From: Cryobacterium sp. PH31-O1 | GTDB taxonomy: Bacteria > Actinomycetota > Actinomycetes > Actinomycetales > Microbacteriaceae | Assembly (NCBI RefSeq): GCF_030063455.1 | Contig: NZ_JASITB010000007.1 | Coordinates: 1-64,000 of the forward strand | Direction: 5' to 3' | Length of the DNA: 64,000 bases | Made by a program: the position numbers and the translations under genes | Notes under the pieces: model-generated | Databases searched by the model: none | Told to the model about the DNA's origin: nothing | Seen by the model: only the letters and a program-made list of their open reading frames with translations | Part shown: positions 42,461-50,932 of the stretch, one piece after another | How the letters are laid out: each line of letters opens with the position of its first letter | Numbering within the stretch: the first letter of the stretch is position 1

Positions 42461-43809
42461 CTGCCGAGCCTAGCGAGCGCCTCGATCATCAGCGCTGCCG
42501 GCCGCTCACCACCGACCAGCTCACCACCGACCAGCTCACCGCCTACCAGCTCACCACACTCGGCGACCAGCCGCCCGCCCACGAAAACGCGGAGTACATC
42601 GGAGGCCGTGGCGGTCAGCGGCAGCTGCCCGGCCAGCGAGCCGACGGTGCGCACGCCGGTTGTGCTGATCTCAACCAGGTCGCATGGGTCGCCCGGTTGC
42701 AGTCGGTGGCGGCCGAGCCCGAGGGAGGCATAGCCGGCTGTCGACGCGGCGGCCAGGAGTGCGGACGGGGCGAAGCGTCCGCGTTTTTGTGAAGCGAGTC
42801 GTTCCCCCATTTCGAGTCCGCGCATCTCCAGGAACGGGTCGATGACCGCGTTCTGATCGGAGCCCAGCGCAATCGGCGACCCCGCCGCCGCGAGGGCGAG
42901 CGCCGGGCCGATTCCGTCACCCAGGTCGGCCTCGGTGGTCGGACACATCACGACGGTCACCGCAGCGCTACCAAGCTGGGCCCGATCGGCGTCGCTGAGA
43001 TGCGTCGCGTGCACGACGCTCAGTCGCGGCGTGAGCGCCCCGAGCGAATCGAGCAGTCCGGTCGGGGTGAGGCCGTAGGCCGCGAGGCAATCGGTGTTCT
43101 CCTGTGGTTGCTCGGAGAGGTGAACATGCAGGGGAACCTCCGGTGGCAGCCCGCCCTGCACCTCCCGCATAGCGTCGGGGGTGAGCGCGCGCACCGAGTG
43201 CAGTGCCGCGCCGAGGGTCACCAGATCGTCGCCGTCGAGCCGCGCCCGCAACGACTCCCACCTGGCCAGCCACGCAGCGGCGCTCCCGTCGCCGAACGCG
43301 CGCTGCTCCGCAGCCAGCTCCCGCCCGATGCCACCCTGCAAATAGATCGTGTCGAGCAGCACCAAACGAATGCCGACGGCGCGCGCCGCCGCCGCAAGCG
43401 CCAGCTCCATGGCGTGTGCTGGTTCGTAGGGTGCGCCGTCCTGACGATGATGCAGGTAGTGGAATTCGCCCACGGCGGTATACCCGCTCACGAGCATCTC
43501 AGCGAACACCGCCGTCGCCAGCGCCTGATACGTGCCGGGGTCGAGCTGGGCGGCGACCCGGTACATCCGCTCGCGCCACAGCCAGAAATCACCGCCCTCC
43601 GCGTGGGTCTGGCCGCGCAAGGCCCGGTGAAAAGCGTGCGAGTGGGCATTGCCGAACCCCGGCACAACCGTTCCCAAACGGATGTCCGCGGCCTCCGCCG
43701 CTTGCGGCTGAACGTGCGTGATGCGGCCGGCCGGGTCGACCTCGAGCCGCACCCCCGCGACGGCGATCCCGTCGATCAGCAGGGATTCGCACCAGAACGC
43801 GGTTGACAC
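42457..43809 (-). CDS. hutF: Formimidoylglutamate deiminase
   Basis: The protein has 450 residues from GTG 43809 (MSTAFWCESLLIDGIAVAG); GTG 43839 inside the 16-bp repeats is an alternative. Amidohydrolase metal ligands are in GNAHSHAFHRAL, VHLSEQPQE, VHATHLSD and GSDQNAVID. It converts N-formimino-glutamate to N-formyl-glutamate and ammonia, so the pathway must continue through an N-formylglutamate deformylase (HutG), which is not in this window. Near the C-terminus the motif GELVG is repeated three times because of a 15-bp tandem repeat. Confidence 0.92.
   Translation of the reverse strand: MSTAFWCESLLIDGIAVAGVRLEVDPAGRITHVQPQAAEAADIRLGTVVPGFGNAHSHAFHRALRGQTHAEGGDFWLWRERMYRVAAQLDPGTYQALATAVFAEMLVSGYTAVGEFHYLHHRQDGAPYEPAHAMELALAAAARAVGIRLVLLDTIYLQGGIGRELAAEQRAFGDGSAAAWLARWESLRARLDGDDLVTLGAALHSVRALTPDAMREVQGGLPPEVPLHVHLSEQPQENTDCLAAYGLTPTGLLDSLGALTPRLSVVHATHLSDADRAQLGSAAVTVVMCPTTEADLGDGIGPALALAAAGSPIALGSDQNAVIDPFLEMRGLEMGERLASQKRGRFAPSALLAAASTAGYASLGLGRHRLQPGDPCDLVEISTTGVRTVGSLAGQLPLTATASDVLRVFVGGRLVAECGELVGGELVGGELVGGERPAALMIEALARLGR
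42505..42549. repeat. Three tandem 15-bp repeats inside hutF
   Basis: CTCACCACCGACCAG occurs at 42505-42519 and 42520-42534, and as CTCACCGCCTACCAG at 42535-42549. The unit is a multiple of three, so it adds GELVG repeats to the HutF tail without a frameshift. Confidence 0.9.
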
Positions 43810-43820
43810 CTCAGCTGTCC

Positions 43821-43868
43821 CGCATCTCAGTTTTTCCACGTCTCAGTTTTCCCACATCTCAGTCCTCC
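43821..43868. repeat. Three tandem 16-bp repeats at the hutU/hutF junction
   Basis: Units 43821-43836, 43837-43852 and 43853-43868 are near identical (consensus CACATCTCAGTTTTCC). The last one contains the hutU stop codon, so the other two look like duplications of the hutU 3' end. They lie where the hutF ribosome-binding site and start would be. Confidence 0.9.
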
Positions 43869-45529
43869 CACATTGGCACGCGCAGGCCACGCTCGCGGGC
43901 CACCTCGTCGGCCCGTTCGTAGCCGGCGTCGACGTGACGCATGACCCCGGTGCCGGGGTCGTTGGTCAGCACACGCTCGATCTTCTCGGCGGCCAGCGCG
44001 GTGCCGTCGGCGACGATGACCTGCCCGGCGTGGATGCTGCGACCGATTCCCACGCCCCCACCGTGGTGAATCGAGACCCACGTCGCTCCAGAAGCGGTGT
44101 TCAGCAGAGCGTTCAGCAGCGGCCAGTCGGCGATCGCATCGGAACCGTCCTTCATATTCTCGGTTTCACGGTACGGCGAGGCGACCGAGCCGGAGTCGAG
44201 GTGGTCGCGGCCGATCACGATCGGTGCGGACAATTCACCGGAGGCGACCATTTCGTTGAACTTCAGCCCGGCGAGGTGACGTTCCTGGTAGCCGAGCCAG
44301 CAGATGCGGGCCGGCAGTCCTTCGAACTGCACCTTCTGTTCGGCCTTGGTGATCCAGCGGTGCAGCCCCGCATCGTTGGGAAAGAGCTCGAGAATGGCTT
44401 TGTCGGTGGCCAGGATGTCGGCTGGGTCGCCGGAGAGCGCGACCCAGCGGAATGGGCCCTTGCCCTCGGCGAAGAGGGGGCGAATGTAGGCGGGCACAAA
44501 CCCGGGAAACTCGAAGGCCCGCTCGTAGCCGCCAAGTTTTGCCTCGGCGCGAATGGAGTTGCCGTAGTCGAAGACTTCGGCCCCGGCGTCCTGAAATTCC
44601 ACCATGGCCTGCACCTGTTTGGCCATCGCGGCGCGGGCGCGCACGGTGAACTCTTCCGGCTTCTCGGCCGCGTAGGTGTGCCATTGCTCAACCGTGACGC
44701 CCTCCGGCAGATAGGAGAGCGGGTCGTGGGCGCTGGTCTGATCGGTGACGATATCGATGGGCACCTTGCGCGCCAGCAGGTCGGCGAACACCGTCGCGGC
44801 ATTGCCGACCAGGCCAACCGACAGGGCACGACGTTCGGCCTTGGCCGCGAGAACCCGTGCTATGGCGTCGTCGATGTCGTCCGTCATTTCGTCGAGGTAA
44901 CCATGATCGACCCTGCGTTGCAGCCGGGCCGGGTCGACGTCGACGATGAGCACGACCCCGTCGTTCATGGTGACGGCGAGGGGCTGCGCGCCGCCCATGC
45001 CGCCGGCCCCGCCGGTCAGGGTGAGGGTGCCGGCCAGGGTTCCGTTGAATCTTTTCGTGGCGACGGCTCCGAAGGTTTCATAGGTGCCCTGCAGAATGCC
45101 CTGGGTGCCGATATAGATCCACGATCCGGCGGTCATCTGCCCGTACATGGTCAGTCCGAGATGCTCGAGGCGGCGAAACTCGGGCCACGTGGCCCAGTCG
45201 CCGACGAGGTTGGAATTGGCGATGAGCACGCGCGGCGCCCACTCGTGGGTGCGAAAAACGCCGACCGGTTTGCCCGACTGCACGAGCAGGGTTTCGTCTT
45301 TTTCCAGGGTTTCGAGGGTGCGCACAATCGCGTCGTAGCATTCCCAGTTGCGGGCGGCCTTGCCGGTGCCGCCGTAGACGACGAGGTCGTCGGGGCGCTC
45401 GGCAACCTCGGCATCGAGGTTGTTCATGAGCATGCGCAGCGGGCCCTCGGTTTGCCAGCTCTTCGCGGTTAGTGCGGTGCCGCGGGCGGCACGAACGGGG
45501 CGCGCGGTGTGGGTGTCGCTGGTTGTCAT
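43859..45529 (-). CDS. hutU: Urocanate hydratase
   Basis: The protein has 556 residues, the normal family length. NAD-binding segments include [19 protein letters not shown], and [12 protein letters not shown] lies near the N-terminus; the conserved [15 protein letters not shown] near the end contains the active-site region. The enzyme converts urocanate to 4-imidazolone-5-propionate with NAD as a tightly bound electrophile. It is the first gene of the hutU-F-I-D operon and has a GAGGGAGA ribosome-binding site. Any hut regulator and hutH lie outside the window. Confidence 0.95.
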   Translation of the reverse strand: MTTSDTHTARPVRAARGTALTAKSWQTEGPLRMLMNNLDAEVAERPDDLVVYGGTGKAARNWECYDAIVRTLETLEKDETLLVQSGKPVGVFRTHEWAPRVLIANSNLVGDWATWPEFRRLEHLGLTMYGQMTAGSWIYIGTQGILQGTYETFGAVATKRFNGTLAGTLTLTGGAGGMGGAQPLAVTMNDGVVLIVDVDPARLQRRVDHGYLDEMTDDIDDAIARVLAAKAERRALSVGLVGNAATVFADLLARKVPIDIVTDQTSAHDPLSYLPEGVTVEQWHTYAAEKPEEFTVRARAAMAKQVQAMVEFQDAGAEVFDYGNSIRAEAKLGGYERAFEFPGFVPAYIRPLFAEGKGPFRWVALSGDPADILATDKAILELFPNDAGLHRWITKAEQKVQFEGLPARICWLGYQERHLAGLKFNEMVASGELSAPIVIGRDHLDSGSVASPYRETENMKDGSDAIADWPLLNALLNTASGATWVSIHHGGGVGIGRSIHAGQVIVADGTALAAEKIERVLTNDPGTGVMRHVDAGYERADEVARERGLRVPMWED

Positions 45530-45544
45530 GCGTATCTCCCTCGA

Positions 45545-46354
45545 TTACAGACTTAGCCGATCATTGAGGTTATCTGTTTGAGGCTCAAGCAGACCGATGA
45601 CCACGGTCGAATCCAGCTCCTCGCTCTGCACGATGCGGGGGAACAGCCCGTTCAGGGCGAAGATCGCCGCCGTCTGCGTGGCCTGCCGCTGCCCTGTTTC
45701 GACGAGCAGACATCCGTTTGGTGAGAGCCACGGCGACGCCGCAGCGGCGATGCGCCGCTGAATGTCAAGGCCGTCGTCGCCGCCATCAGCCGTCGCGCGC
45801 GGCTCGTAGAGGCGGGCCTCGACCGGCATGAGTGCGATCTCGTTCGTTGGTACGTAGGGAGCGTTGGCCGCGATCACGTCTACCCGGCCCGTGAGCGATA
45901 CGGGGAGCGGCGCGAACAGGTCACCCTCGAACACCTGCCCGGGGTCAGCCAGGTTGCGACGGGCACAAGCTACCGCCAGCGGATCGATATCGACCGCGAA
46001 CAGCGAGGCGCCCGGTCGGGCCACCGCCAGCACGGCAGCCACCGCGCCTGATCCGCAGCAGAGATCGACCATGACCGACCCGGGCGCACAGAACGCCAAG
46101 GCCTGCCGAACCAGAAGTTCGGTGCGCCGGCGCGGCACGAACACACCCGGATCGACCAGAATGCGCCGGCCGCAGAACTCGGCCCAGCCGAGAATCTGCT
46201 CGAGCGGCAGCCCAGCGACGCGGCGGCCGATCATGGCGTTCAGTGCGGCAGGTGATTGCTCGACCGACAACAACAGGGCCTCCTCCTCCTCGGCGAAGAC
46301 ACAGCCCGCAGCGCGCAGCCGAGCGGTGATGCTGACTAGGTCGGGTGCGGGCAC
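45545..46354 (-). CDS. PrmC-like protein-(glutamine-N5) methyltransferase of unknown substrate
   Basis: The protein has 269 residues. The N-terminal helical domain (about 1-70) contains GLPLEQILGWAEFCG, followed by the SAM motif VDLCCGSGAVAAVLA and the substrate motif ANAPYVP. The last deviates from the NPPY that binds the target glutamine in PrmC and HemK. The whole fits the TIGR03704 'PrmC-related' group. It is not the release-factor enzyme in the strict sense, and its target is unknown. It lies 16 bases upstream of hutU on the same strand. Confidence 0.85.
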   Translation of the reverse strand: MPAPDLVSITARLRAAGCVFAEEEEALLLSVEQSPAALNAMIGRRVAGLPLEQILGWAEFCGRRILVDPGVFVPRRRTELLVRQALAFCAPGSVMVDLCCGSGAVAAVLAVARPGASLFAVDIDPLAVACARRNLADPGQVFEGDLFAPLPVSLTGRVDVIAANAPYVPTNEIALMPVEARLYEPRATADGGDDGLDIQRRIAAAASPWLSPNGCLLVETGQRQATQTAAIFALNGLFPRIVQSEELDSTVVIGLLEPQTDNLNDRLSL

Positions 46355-46435
46355 GGGCGTCTCCTGTCGAAGGCGAGCAGCGGCATCCTACGCCAAGGTC
46401 TTGAAGGGTGCGCGAAGCGTGATTACCCTGAAAGC

Positions 46436-46708
46436 ATGTGCCGAAACATTCATGTGTTGCATAACTTCGAGCCCGCAGCAACCGACGACGAAGTGCACGC
46501 CGCCGCGCTGCAATACGTGCGCAAGATCAGCGGGTCGACGCATCCGTCGAAGGCCAATGCGGAGGCGTTCGAGCGTGCCGTGCACGAGATCGCCCACATC
46601 TCGAGGCACCTGCTCGAGGACCTCGTGAGTACCGCACCGCCGAAAAATCGAGAACAAGAAGCCGACAAGGCCAAGGCCCGCTCACAAAAGCGGTTCGCTG
46701 TGGCCTAG
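46436..46708 (+). CDS. DUF2277 protein
   Basis: The protein has 90 residues. MCRNIHVLHNFEPAATDDEV is the family signature, followed by ALQYVRKISGSTHPSKANAE and a helical region. It is soluble and small. The family is widespread in actinobacteria and has no known function. The lysine-rich C-terminus overlaps the convergent membrane gene by four bases. Confidence 0.88.
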   Translation: MCRNIHVLHNFEPAATDDEVHAAALQYVRKISGSTHPSKANAEAFERAVHEIAHISRHLLEDLVSTAPPKNREQEADKAKARSQKRFAVA

Positions 46709-47142
46709 CGGCTTCGCCAATCCGCGTAAAGCATCATGACGGCCGCTACGACGCTGGCTGCCAGACCAAAGACCAGCCCGAAGGCGATGGTGATGCCGGC
46801 ATACGCGGCATCACCCAGCACGGTCAGTGCGACGGCAACCCCGACGGACAGCAGCATCACACCGACGACCGCGCCGAATGCAGCGAAAAAGGTGCGCACA
46901 CGACGCGATTTCGTGAGTTGTCGATCAAGAATCGCCACCGCGGCGAGCCCGCCGAGCATTGCGCACAGTGCTATGACGAGGCCGATCACACCGTAATTCG
47001 CCATGGACAGCACGAGAAACCAGAATCGAAATTCAGTTTCGCCGCTGCCGGCATTGGTCATGACGATCGCCACGCCGGCCGCGATGAGGAACCCCACGAT
47101 TGGTGCGAACACGGCGATGCGCCAATAGCGCCGAATGATCAT
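46705..47142 (-). CDS. Four-helix membrane protein of unknown function
   Basis: The protein has 145 residues with hydrophobic segments at about 9-29, 45-70, 85-108 and 112-138. MIIRRYWRIAVFAPIVGFL at the start, and IGLVIALCAMLGGLAAVAIL with the basic DRQLTKSRRVR turn, are shared with the broken copy just upstream (47158-47461). I recognise no catalytic motif. Confidence 0.7.
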   Translation of the reverse strand: MIIRRYWRIAVFAPIVGFLIAAGVAIVMTNAGSGETEFRFWFLVLSMANYGVIGLVIALCAMLGGLAAVAILDRQLTKSRRVRTFFAAFGAVVGVMLLSVGVAVALTVLGDAAYAGITIAFGLVFGLAASVVAAVMMLYADWRSR

Positions 47143-47157
47143 GTGCCAACCCTACGG

Positions 47158-47461
47158 CTAGAACTCTGACCAGGTACTAGGCAGCGGATGCTCCACCCGT
47201 CCTGGCCGGGTGCGCTCGCTGCGCCGCTCGGCTCGGTACACCAAAATCGCCGCCACGATGCCGGCAAGCAGCGCGGCGAGACTGACCGACCGCACCGAAG
47301 CCCACAACCGCCCGTGCGACGTTTACGACAGTCGCACCGCACCGGGTCCACGAGGGCCCGCCCGTGGCCATCACGCCGAACACGGCTGCCCCCAGGAGAA
47401 ACCCGAGCACTGGCGCCATCAGCGCGGTGCGCCAGTAGCGGTGGATCATCATGGCTCCCAC
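47158..47461 (-). pseudogene. Frameshifted paralogue of the adjacent membrane protein
   Basis: From 47461 the frame reads MGAMMIHRYWRTALMAPVLG, closely matching the start of the gene at 47142, but after about 55 residues it loses similarity. A second frame on the same strand, ending at TAG 47158-47160, reads SLAALLAGIVAAILVYRAER, which matches the second-to-third helix of the intact gene. At least one frameshift therefore splits it, and the third and fourth helices are gone. It is a tandem duplicate in decay. Confidence 0.8.
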
Positions 47462-47721
47462 CCTACGGGGGCGGTCGGCATCCGTTCAGTCGGTGTAGGG
47501 GTCGACGACCCGATCCGTCAGGTGGGCGCGAGATAGGCGGACTCGTGCACGGTCGGCTGGCTTCCGCGATGTTCGATCAGCATGCACACACAATATCGAC
47601 GCTGGACGCCGCGCGGTCATGGTTCGTTGTTGTTGCGCTCTGGCTTTATCGGCCTTGTCGGGCCGAGTGAACCGCATTACTCTGGCCGACACGTCGTGGC
47701 CGGCAATGGAAGGACACGGGA

Positions 47722-49458
47722 ATGAAATTTGTTCGTGCTCCGAAGCCGTCCCGCATCATCCGTCGCACTCTCGCCGTGTTCGCCCTGGGTGCGATTATCG
47801 CCACTTCGTTTGCGCTGCTGCCGACGAGCGACGCTTCAGCCTCTGCGGTGCCACCCTCCGCCGCGACCATCGTGCCGACCGCACCCGACCTGGCCAGGAT
47901 CTGCGCCCGACTCAAGCTCACGGTCGCCCGCACCACCCTGTGCAGTCACGGACCCGATCCGGTCGACGCGTTCGGCGGTGCTGCCAGGCTGAAGCAGACA
48001 TCTGCTGCCGTGGAGCAGCGCCTATTCGCCGCTCCGGCCTCAGAACTGACCGCGCTGTGCAGCGCCGGCGGCGTGAGTGGCAAGCGCATCGAGGTGATCT
48101 ACGGCGTTCCACGCGATCGCACCAACCGGTACAGCACGATGCTGGCGCCGCTGCGCGACATGATGCGCCAGGTCAACAACAACCTCGAGGCAGCGGATGC
48201 CGCTACCAGCCAGAATTACCGTTTTCTGTGCACGAACGGTGTGGACGTGACGGTACGCAACGTGACGCTGCTGCCGGTTGGCGCGGACGGCACCTACACC
48301 TTCGACGACTACGTAATCAGCATGCAGAATCAGATCGAGTTCGCGCTGGGACCGGTTGATTACATCGAGAACGACCGCCTCTACATCGCGTATATCGATC
48401 AGATTCAGGACGTCTATCCCTTCGGCGGTCAGGGGGAATTGTCGATCGATGACCAGCCGAGTGCCGCTGCGAACGCCAACAATGATTCGCGGCCGCGCTA
48501 TTCCATGTCGGCCTATCTGGACATGCCCGTCATCGCGCACGAGGTTGGCCACAACATTGGGGCCGTTCAGGATTCGGCGCCCCACTCGTCCAGAGGCGGC
48601 CACTGCTACGACGAGGCCGACCTCATGTGTTACGACGATGGCGGGCTGTATTTTGCTCTCGGCGGAACGCTCACCTTCACCTGTGCCGGGCTCGATTCGG
48701 CCATCGACTGCAATGACGAGGACTACTACTATCCGGGCACACCGCCCGCCTCGAACTATCTCGCCACCCACTGGAATACCGCCAACAGCGGGTTCCTGAC
48801 GCCGGTTGTGTCGTCGGCGGTCCCGCCAATCGTCACAGCGAAATCACCACTGACCCTGGCCACCCGGGTCGCGCAGACGGCCAATGTCACGGCCACGTTC
48901 AGCACGGCCGTGCAGGGTATCTCTACGACCACGATGCGGTTGAAGAACCCGACCGGTACGGTTCTCGCGGCAGCGGTCAGCTACAACGCGACCACCCGGG
49001 TCGCGACGCTCAACCCCACAGCAACGCTCAGTGCCGACACGAAATACAGCCTCAGCCTCACCGGGGGAGTGAGCGCAATCCGTGACACCGTGGGAAACCC
49101 GCTCCGGTCCACCGGCTGGAGCTTCACGACCGGGCCGGCGCCCACGATCACCACCCGCACCCCGACCAGCGGGGCGACGGTCGCCAGTCGCACCGCGAGT
49201 GTCTCGGCGACGTTCAGTGAGGTGATGGCGGGGGTGGCGGCATCCACTTTCACGTTGAAGAACACGGCAACCGGCGCCGCAATCGCCGGCGTGGTATCGC
49301 GCAGCGGCACGACCAACAAATGGATCCTGAACCCGAACGCCACGCTCGCGGCGAAGACCACCTTCACCGCCACGGTCGCCGGCGGAACCGCAGCCGTGCG
49401 CGATCTGGCCGGCAACCCCGTCTCGACGACCAGCTGGAAGTTCACCACCGGCAGTTGA
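47722..49458 (+). CDS. Secreted M12-like zinc metallopeptidase with two Ig-like domains
   Basis: The protein has 578 residues. A signal peptide (1-40, basic start, hydrophobic core, ASA cleavage site) leads to a peptidase with HEVGHNIGAVQD starting at H273. The following SAPHSS probably supplies the third zinc ligand, and DLMCYDD is the met-turn. Residues about 360-460 and 470-578 are two Big-5/Ig-like repeats, each starting with a VT or TRTPTSGATV strand and ending with a W-(K/S)-FTTG motif. It should digest proteins outside the cell, with the Ig-like domains as wall or substrate binders. The gene stands alone. Confidence 0.88.
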   Translation: MKFVRAPKPSRIIRRTLAVFALGAIIATSFALLPTSDASASAVPPSAATIVPTAPDLARICARLKLTVARTTLCSHGPDPVDAFGGAARLKQTSAAVEQRLFAAPASELTALCSAGGVSGKRIEVIYGVPRDRTNRYSTMLAPLRDMMRQVNNNLEAADAATSQNYRFLCTNGVDVTVRNVTLLPVGADGTYTFDDYVISMQNQIEFALGPVDYIENDRLYIAYIDQIQDVYPFGGQGELSIDDQPSAAANANNDSRPRYSMSAYLDMPVIAHEVGHNIGAVQDSAPHSSRGGHCYDEADLMCYDDGGLYFALGGTLTFTCAGLDSAIDCNDEDYYYPGTPPASNYLATHWNTANSGFLTPVVSSAVPPIVTAKSPLTLATRVAQTANVTATFSTAVQGISTTTMRLKNPTGTVLAAAVSYNATTRVATLNPTATLSADTKYSLSLTGGVSAIRDTVGNPLRSTGWSFTTGPAPTITTRTPTSGATVASRTASVSATFSEVMAGVAASTFTLKNTATGAAIAGVVSRSGTTNKWILNPNATLAAKTTFTATVAGGTAAVRDLAGNPVSTTSWKFTTGS

Positions 49459-49482
49459 CTGCCGGGCAATTAGTCTGGACAG

Positions 49483-50628
49483 ATGCCTGACCTCATCTGC
49501 TCCGACTGCGGCGCAACCTACCCGGTCGAGAGCCTGGTCTGGCACTGCACCTGCGGCGGCCTGCTCGACGTCGCCGAGTTCGTCCGAAAAGTGGATGCCG
49601 CGGCTCTGCCCGGCCGCGCCCCCTCGCTGTGGCGGTATGCCGAGGCGCTGCCGATCGAGGTCGACCCCGCCATCACGCTGGGGGAGGGATTCTCGCCGCT
49701 CGTGCCCTCCCGGGCCCTCGACCACGTACAGCTGAAACTCGATTTTCTGCTGCCAACGCTCTCGTTCAAGGACCGCGGCGCGGTGGTGCTCGCGACGCTC
49801 GCCAAACAGCTCGGCGTTCGGGGTTCCATGGTCGACAGCAGCGGGAACGCCGGCACGGCAATGGCCGCCTATTTTGGTCGGGCGGGCATCGGCTGCACCG
49901 TGTACGTTCCCGAATCCACCTCGACGGGCAAGCTCGCGCAGATGCGCGCGCACGGGGCGACGGTCGAGTTGGTGCCGGGTTCGCGAGCGGATACCTCCGC
50001 GGTGGCCCTGCAGGCGGCGGGACAGCCTGGGGTCATGTACGCGAGCCACGTCTACCACCCCTATTTTCTGCACGGCGTCAAAACCTACGGCTACGAGATC
50101 TGGGAGCAGCGCGGGCGCTCGCTGCCCGAGACCGTGGTGGTGCCGGTCGGCAACGGCACGATGCTGCTCGGCTGCTACCTCGCCTTCAGCGAGCTGGTAG
50201 CCGCGGGGCTCGCCGAGCGGATGCCGCGGATCGTCGCGGTGCAGGCATCCGCTTGCTCACCGCTCGAACAGGCCGTAGCGCAGGGGCTCGACGCCCCCGT
50301 GCCCGTTGAGGGCGGTGCCACAATCGCCGAGGGCATCGCCATTGCGGCGCCGCCCCGGGGTCGGCAGATTCTGGCGGCCGTACGCGCCACCGGCGGCACG
50401 GTCATCGCCGTCACTGACCGGCAGACCGCGGCCGCACGGCAGCACCTGGCCGCCGAGGGACTCTACGTCGAGCCGACCTCCGCGGTTTGTTTCGCCGCGG
50501 TACGTGCGGCGGCAGACCACACCTATGACGCTGACAGCCCCACCTGGAGGGTGGCCGCGACCCTGCTCACGGCCGGCTCGGTGGTCGTTCCCCTGTGCGG
50601 CGCTGGCTTGAAAGCGCCCGGCCGGTGA
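49483..50628 (+). CDS. thrC: Threonine synthase-like PLP enzyme
   Basis: The protein has 381 residues. The N-terminal zinc-ribbon-like start has C6, C9, C22 and C24 (CSDCG ... CTCGG). The PLP lysine is in LSFKDRGA near residue 94; SSGNAGTAMAAY binds the phosphate of substrate or PLP, and PVGNGTMLLG the PLP phosphate. This is the monomeric class of threonine synthase, which makes threonine from O-phospho-homoserine. It could also be a related threonine-synthase-like enzyme, since hom and thrB are not adjacent. Confidence 0.85.
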   Translation: MPDLICSDCGATYPVESLVWHCTCGGLLDVAEFVRKVDAAALPGRAPSLWRYAEALPIEVDPAITLGEGFSPLVPSRALDHVQLKLDFLLPTLSFKDRGAVVLATLAKQLGVRGSMVDSSGNAGTAMAAYFGRAGIGCTVYVPESTSTGKLAQMRAHGATVELVPGSRADTSAVALQAAGQPGVMYASHVYHPYFLHGVKTYGYEIWEQRGRSLPETVVVPVGNGTMLLGCYLAFSELVAAGLAERMPRIVAVQASACSPLEQAVAQGLDAPVPVEGGATIAEGIAIAAPPRGRQILAAVRATGGTVIAVTDRQTAAARQHLAAEGLYVEPTSAVCFAAVRAAADHTYDADSPTWRVAATLLTAGSVVVPLCGAGLKAPGR

Positions 50629-50783
50629 CCGACCTCCCCGAGTGCCCCGCCTGCGGCATCGAGATGATCGAGGACGGCATCGATACGGCCGCCGGTCTTG
50701 AGTCCTGCCATCGGTGCCCATGCTGTCTCCTGGTGATCGTCGTACCGGGCTATTGGCCCGATCAGGCTCTTCCCCCCGAATAA
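50625..50783 (+). CDS. Small Cys-rich zinc-ribbon-like protein
   Basis: GTG 50625 overlaps the thrC stop by four bases (GTGA) and gives 52 residues, MTDLPECPACGIEMIEDG, then ESCHRCPCCLLVIVVPGYWP. Two CxxC pairs and an extra cysteine suggest one zinc. The overlap and codon usage support translation. No family is recognised. Confidence 0.5.
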   Translation: MTDLPECPACGIEMIEDGIDTAAGLESCHRCPCCLLVIVVPGYWPDQALPPE

Positions 50784-50794
50784 CTTTTCAATTG

Positions 50795-50816
50795 CAGAAG
50801 AATGGCACTTCTTCTG
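50795..50816 (+). promoter_or_regulatory. Hairpin upstream of isocitrate lyase
   Basis: CAGAAGAA (50795-50802) pairs with TTCTTCTG (50809-50816) around a six-base loop. It lies 12 bases after the small zinc-ribbon gene and about 115 bases before aceA. It may be a terminator of the thrC transcript or an operator for aceA. Confidence 0.4.
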
Positions 50817-50932
50817 GCCAACATTCCTAAGAAAAGCGGTTGTTCTTGCGTCAATGTTGATTTAGCAGCCGATTGCGGCCCGCCGAGTCAGTAGTCCCGG
50901 CTCAGCCCACCACACACGTCGAAGGAAAGAAC

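Noticed and set aside
42505-43868. CRISPR-like repeats in the hut operon
   Set aside because: The two repeat tracts are contiguous tandem units of 15 and 16 bases without spacers, partly coding. They are slippage repeats.
43718-45472. 584-codon plus-strand frame across hutF/hutU
   Set aside because: Antisense to hutU with no recognisable motif. hutU on the other strand has full-length family motifs.
48844-50073. 409-codon minus-strand frame across the metallopeptidase/threonine synthase boundary
   Set aside because: It crosses two well-supported genes on the other strand and has typical shadow composition.
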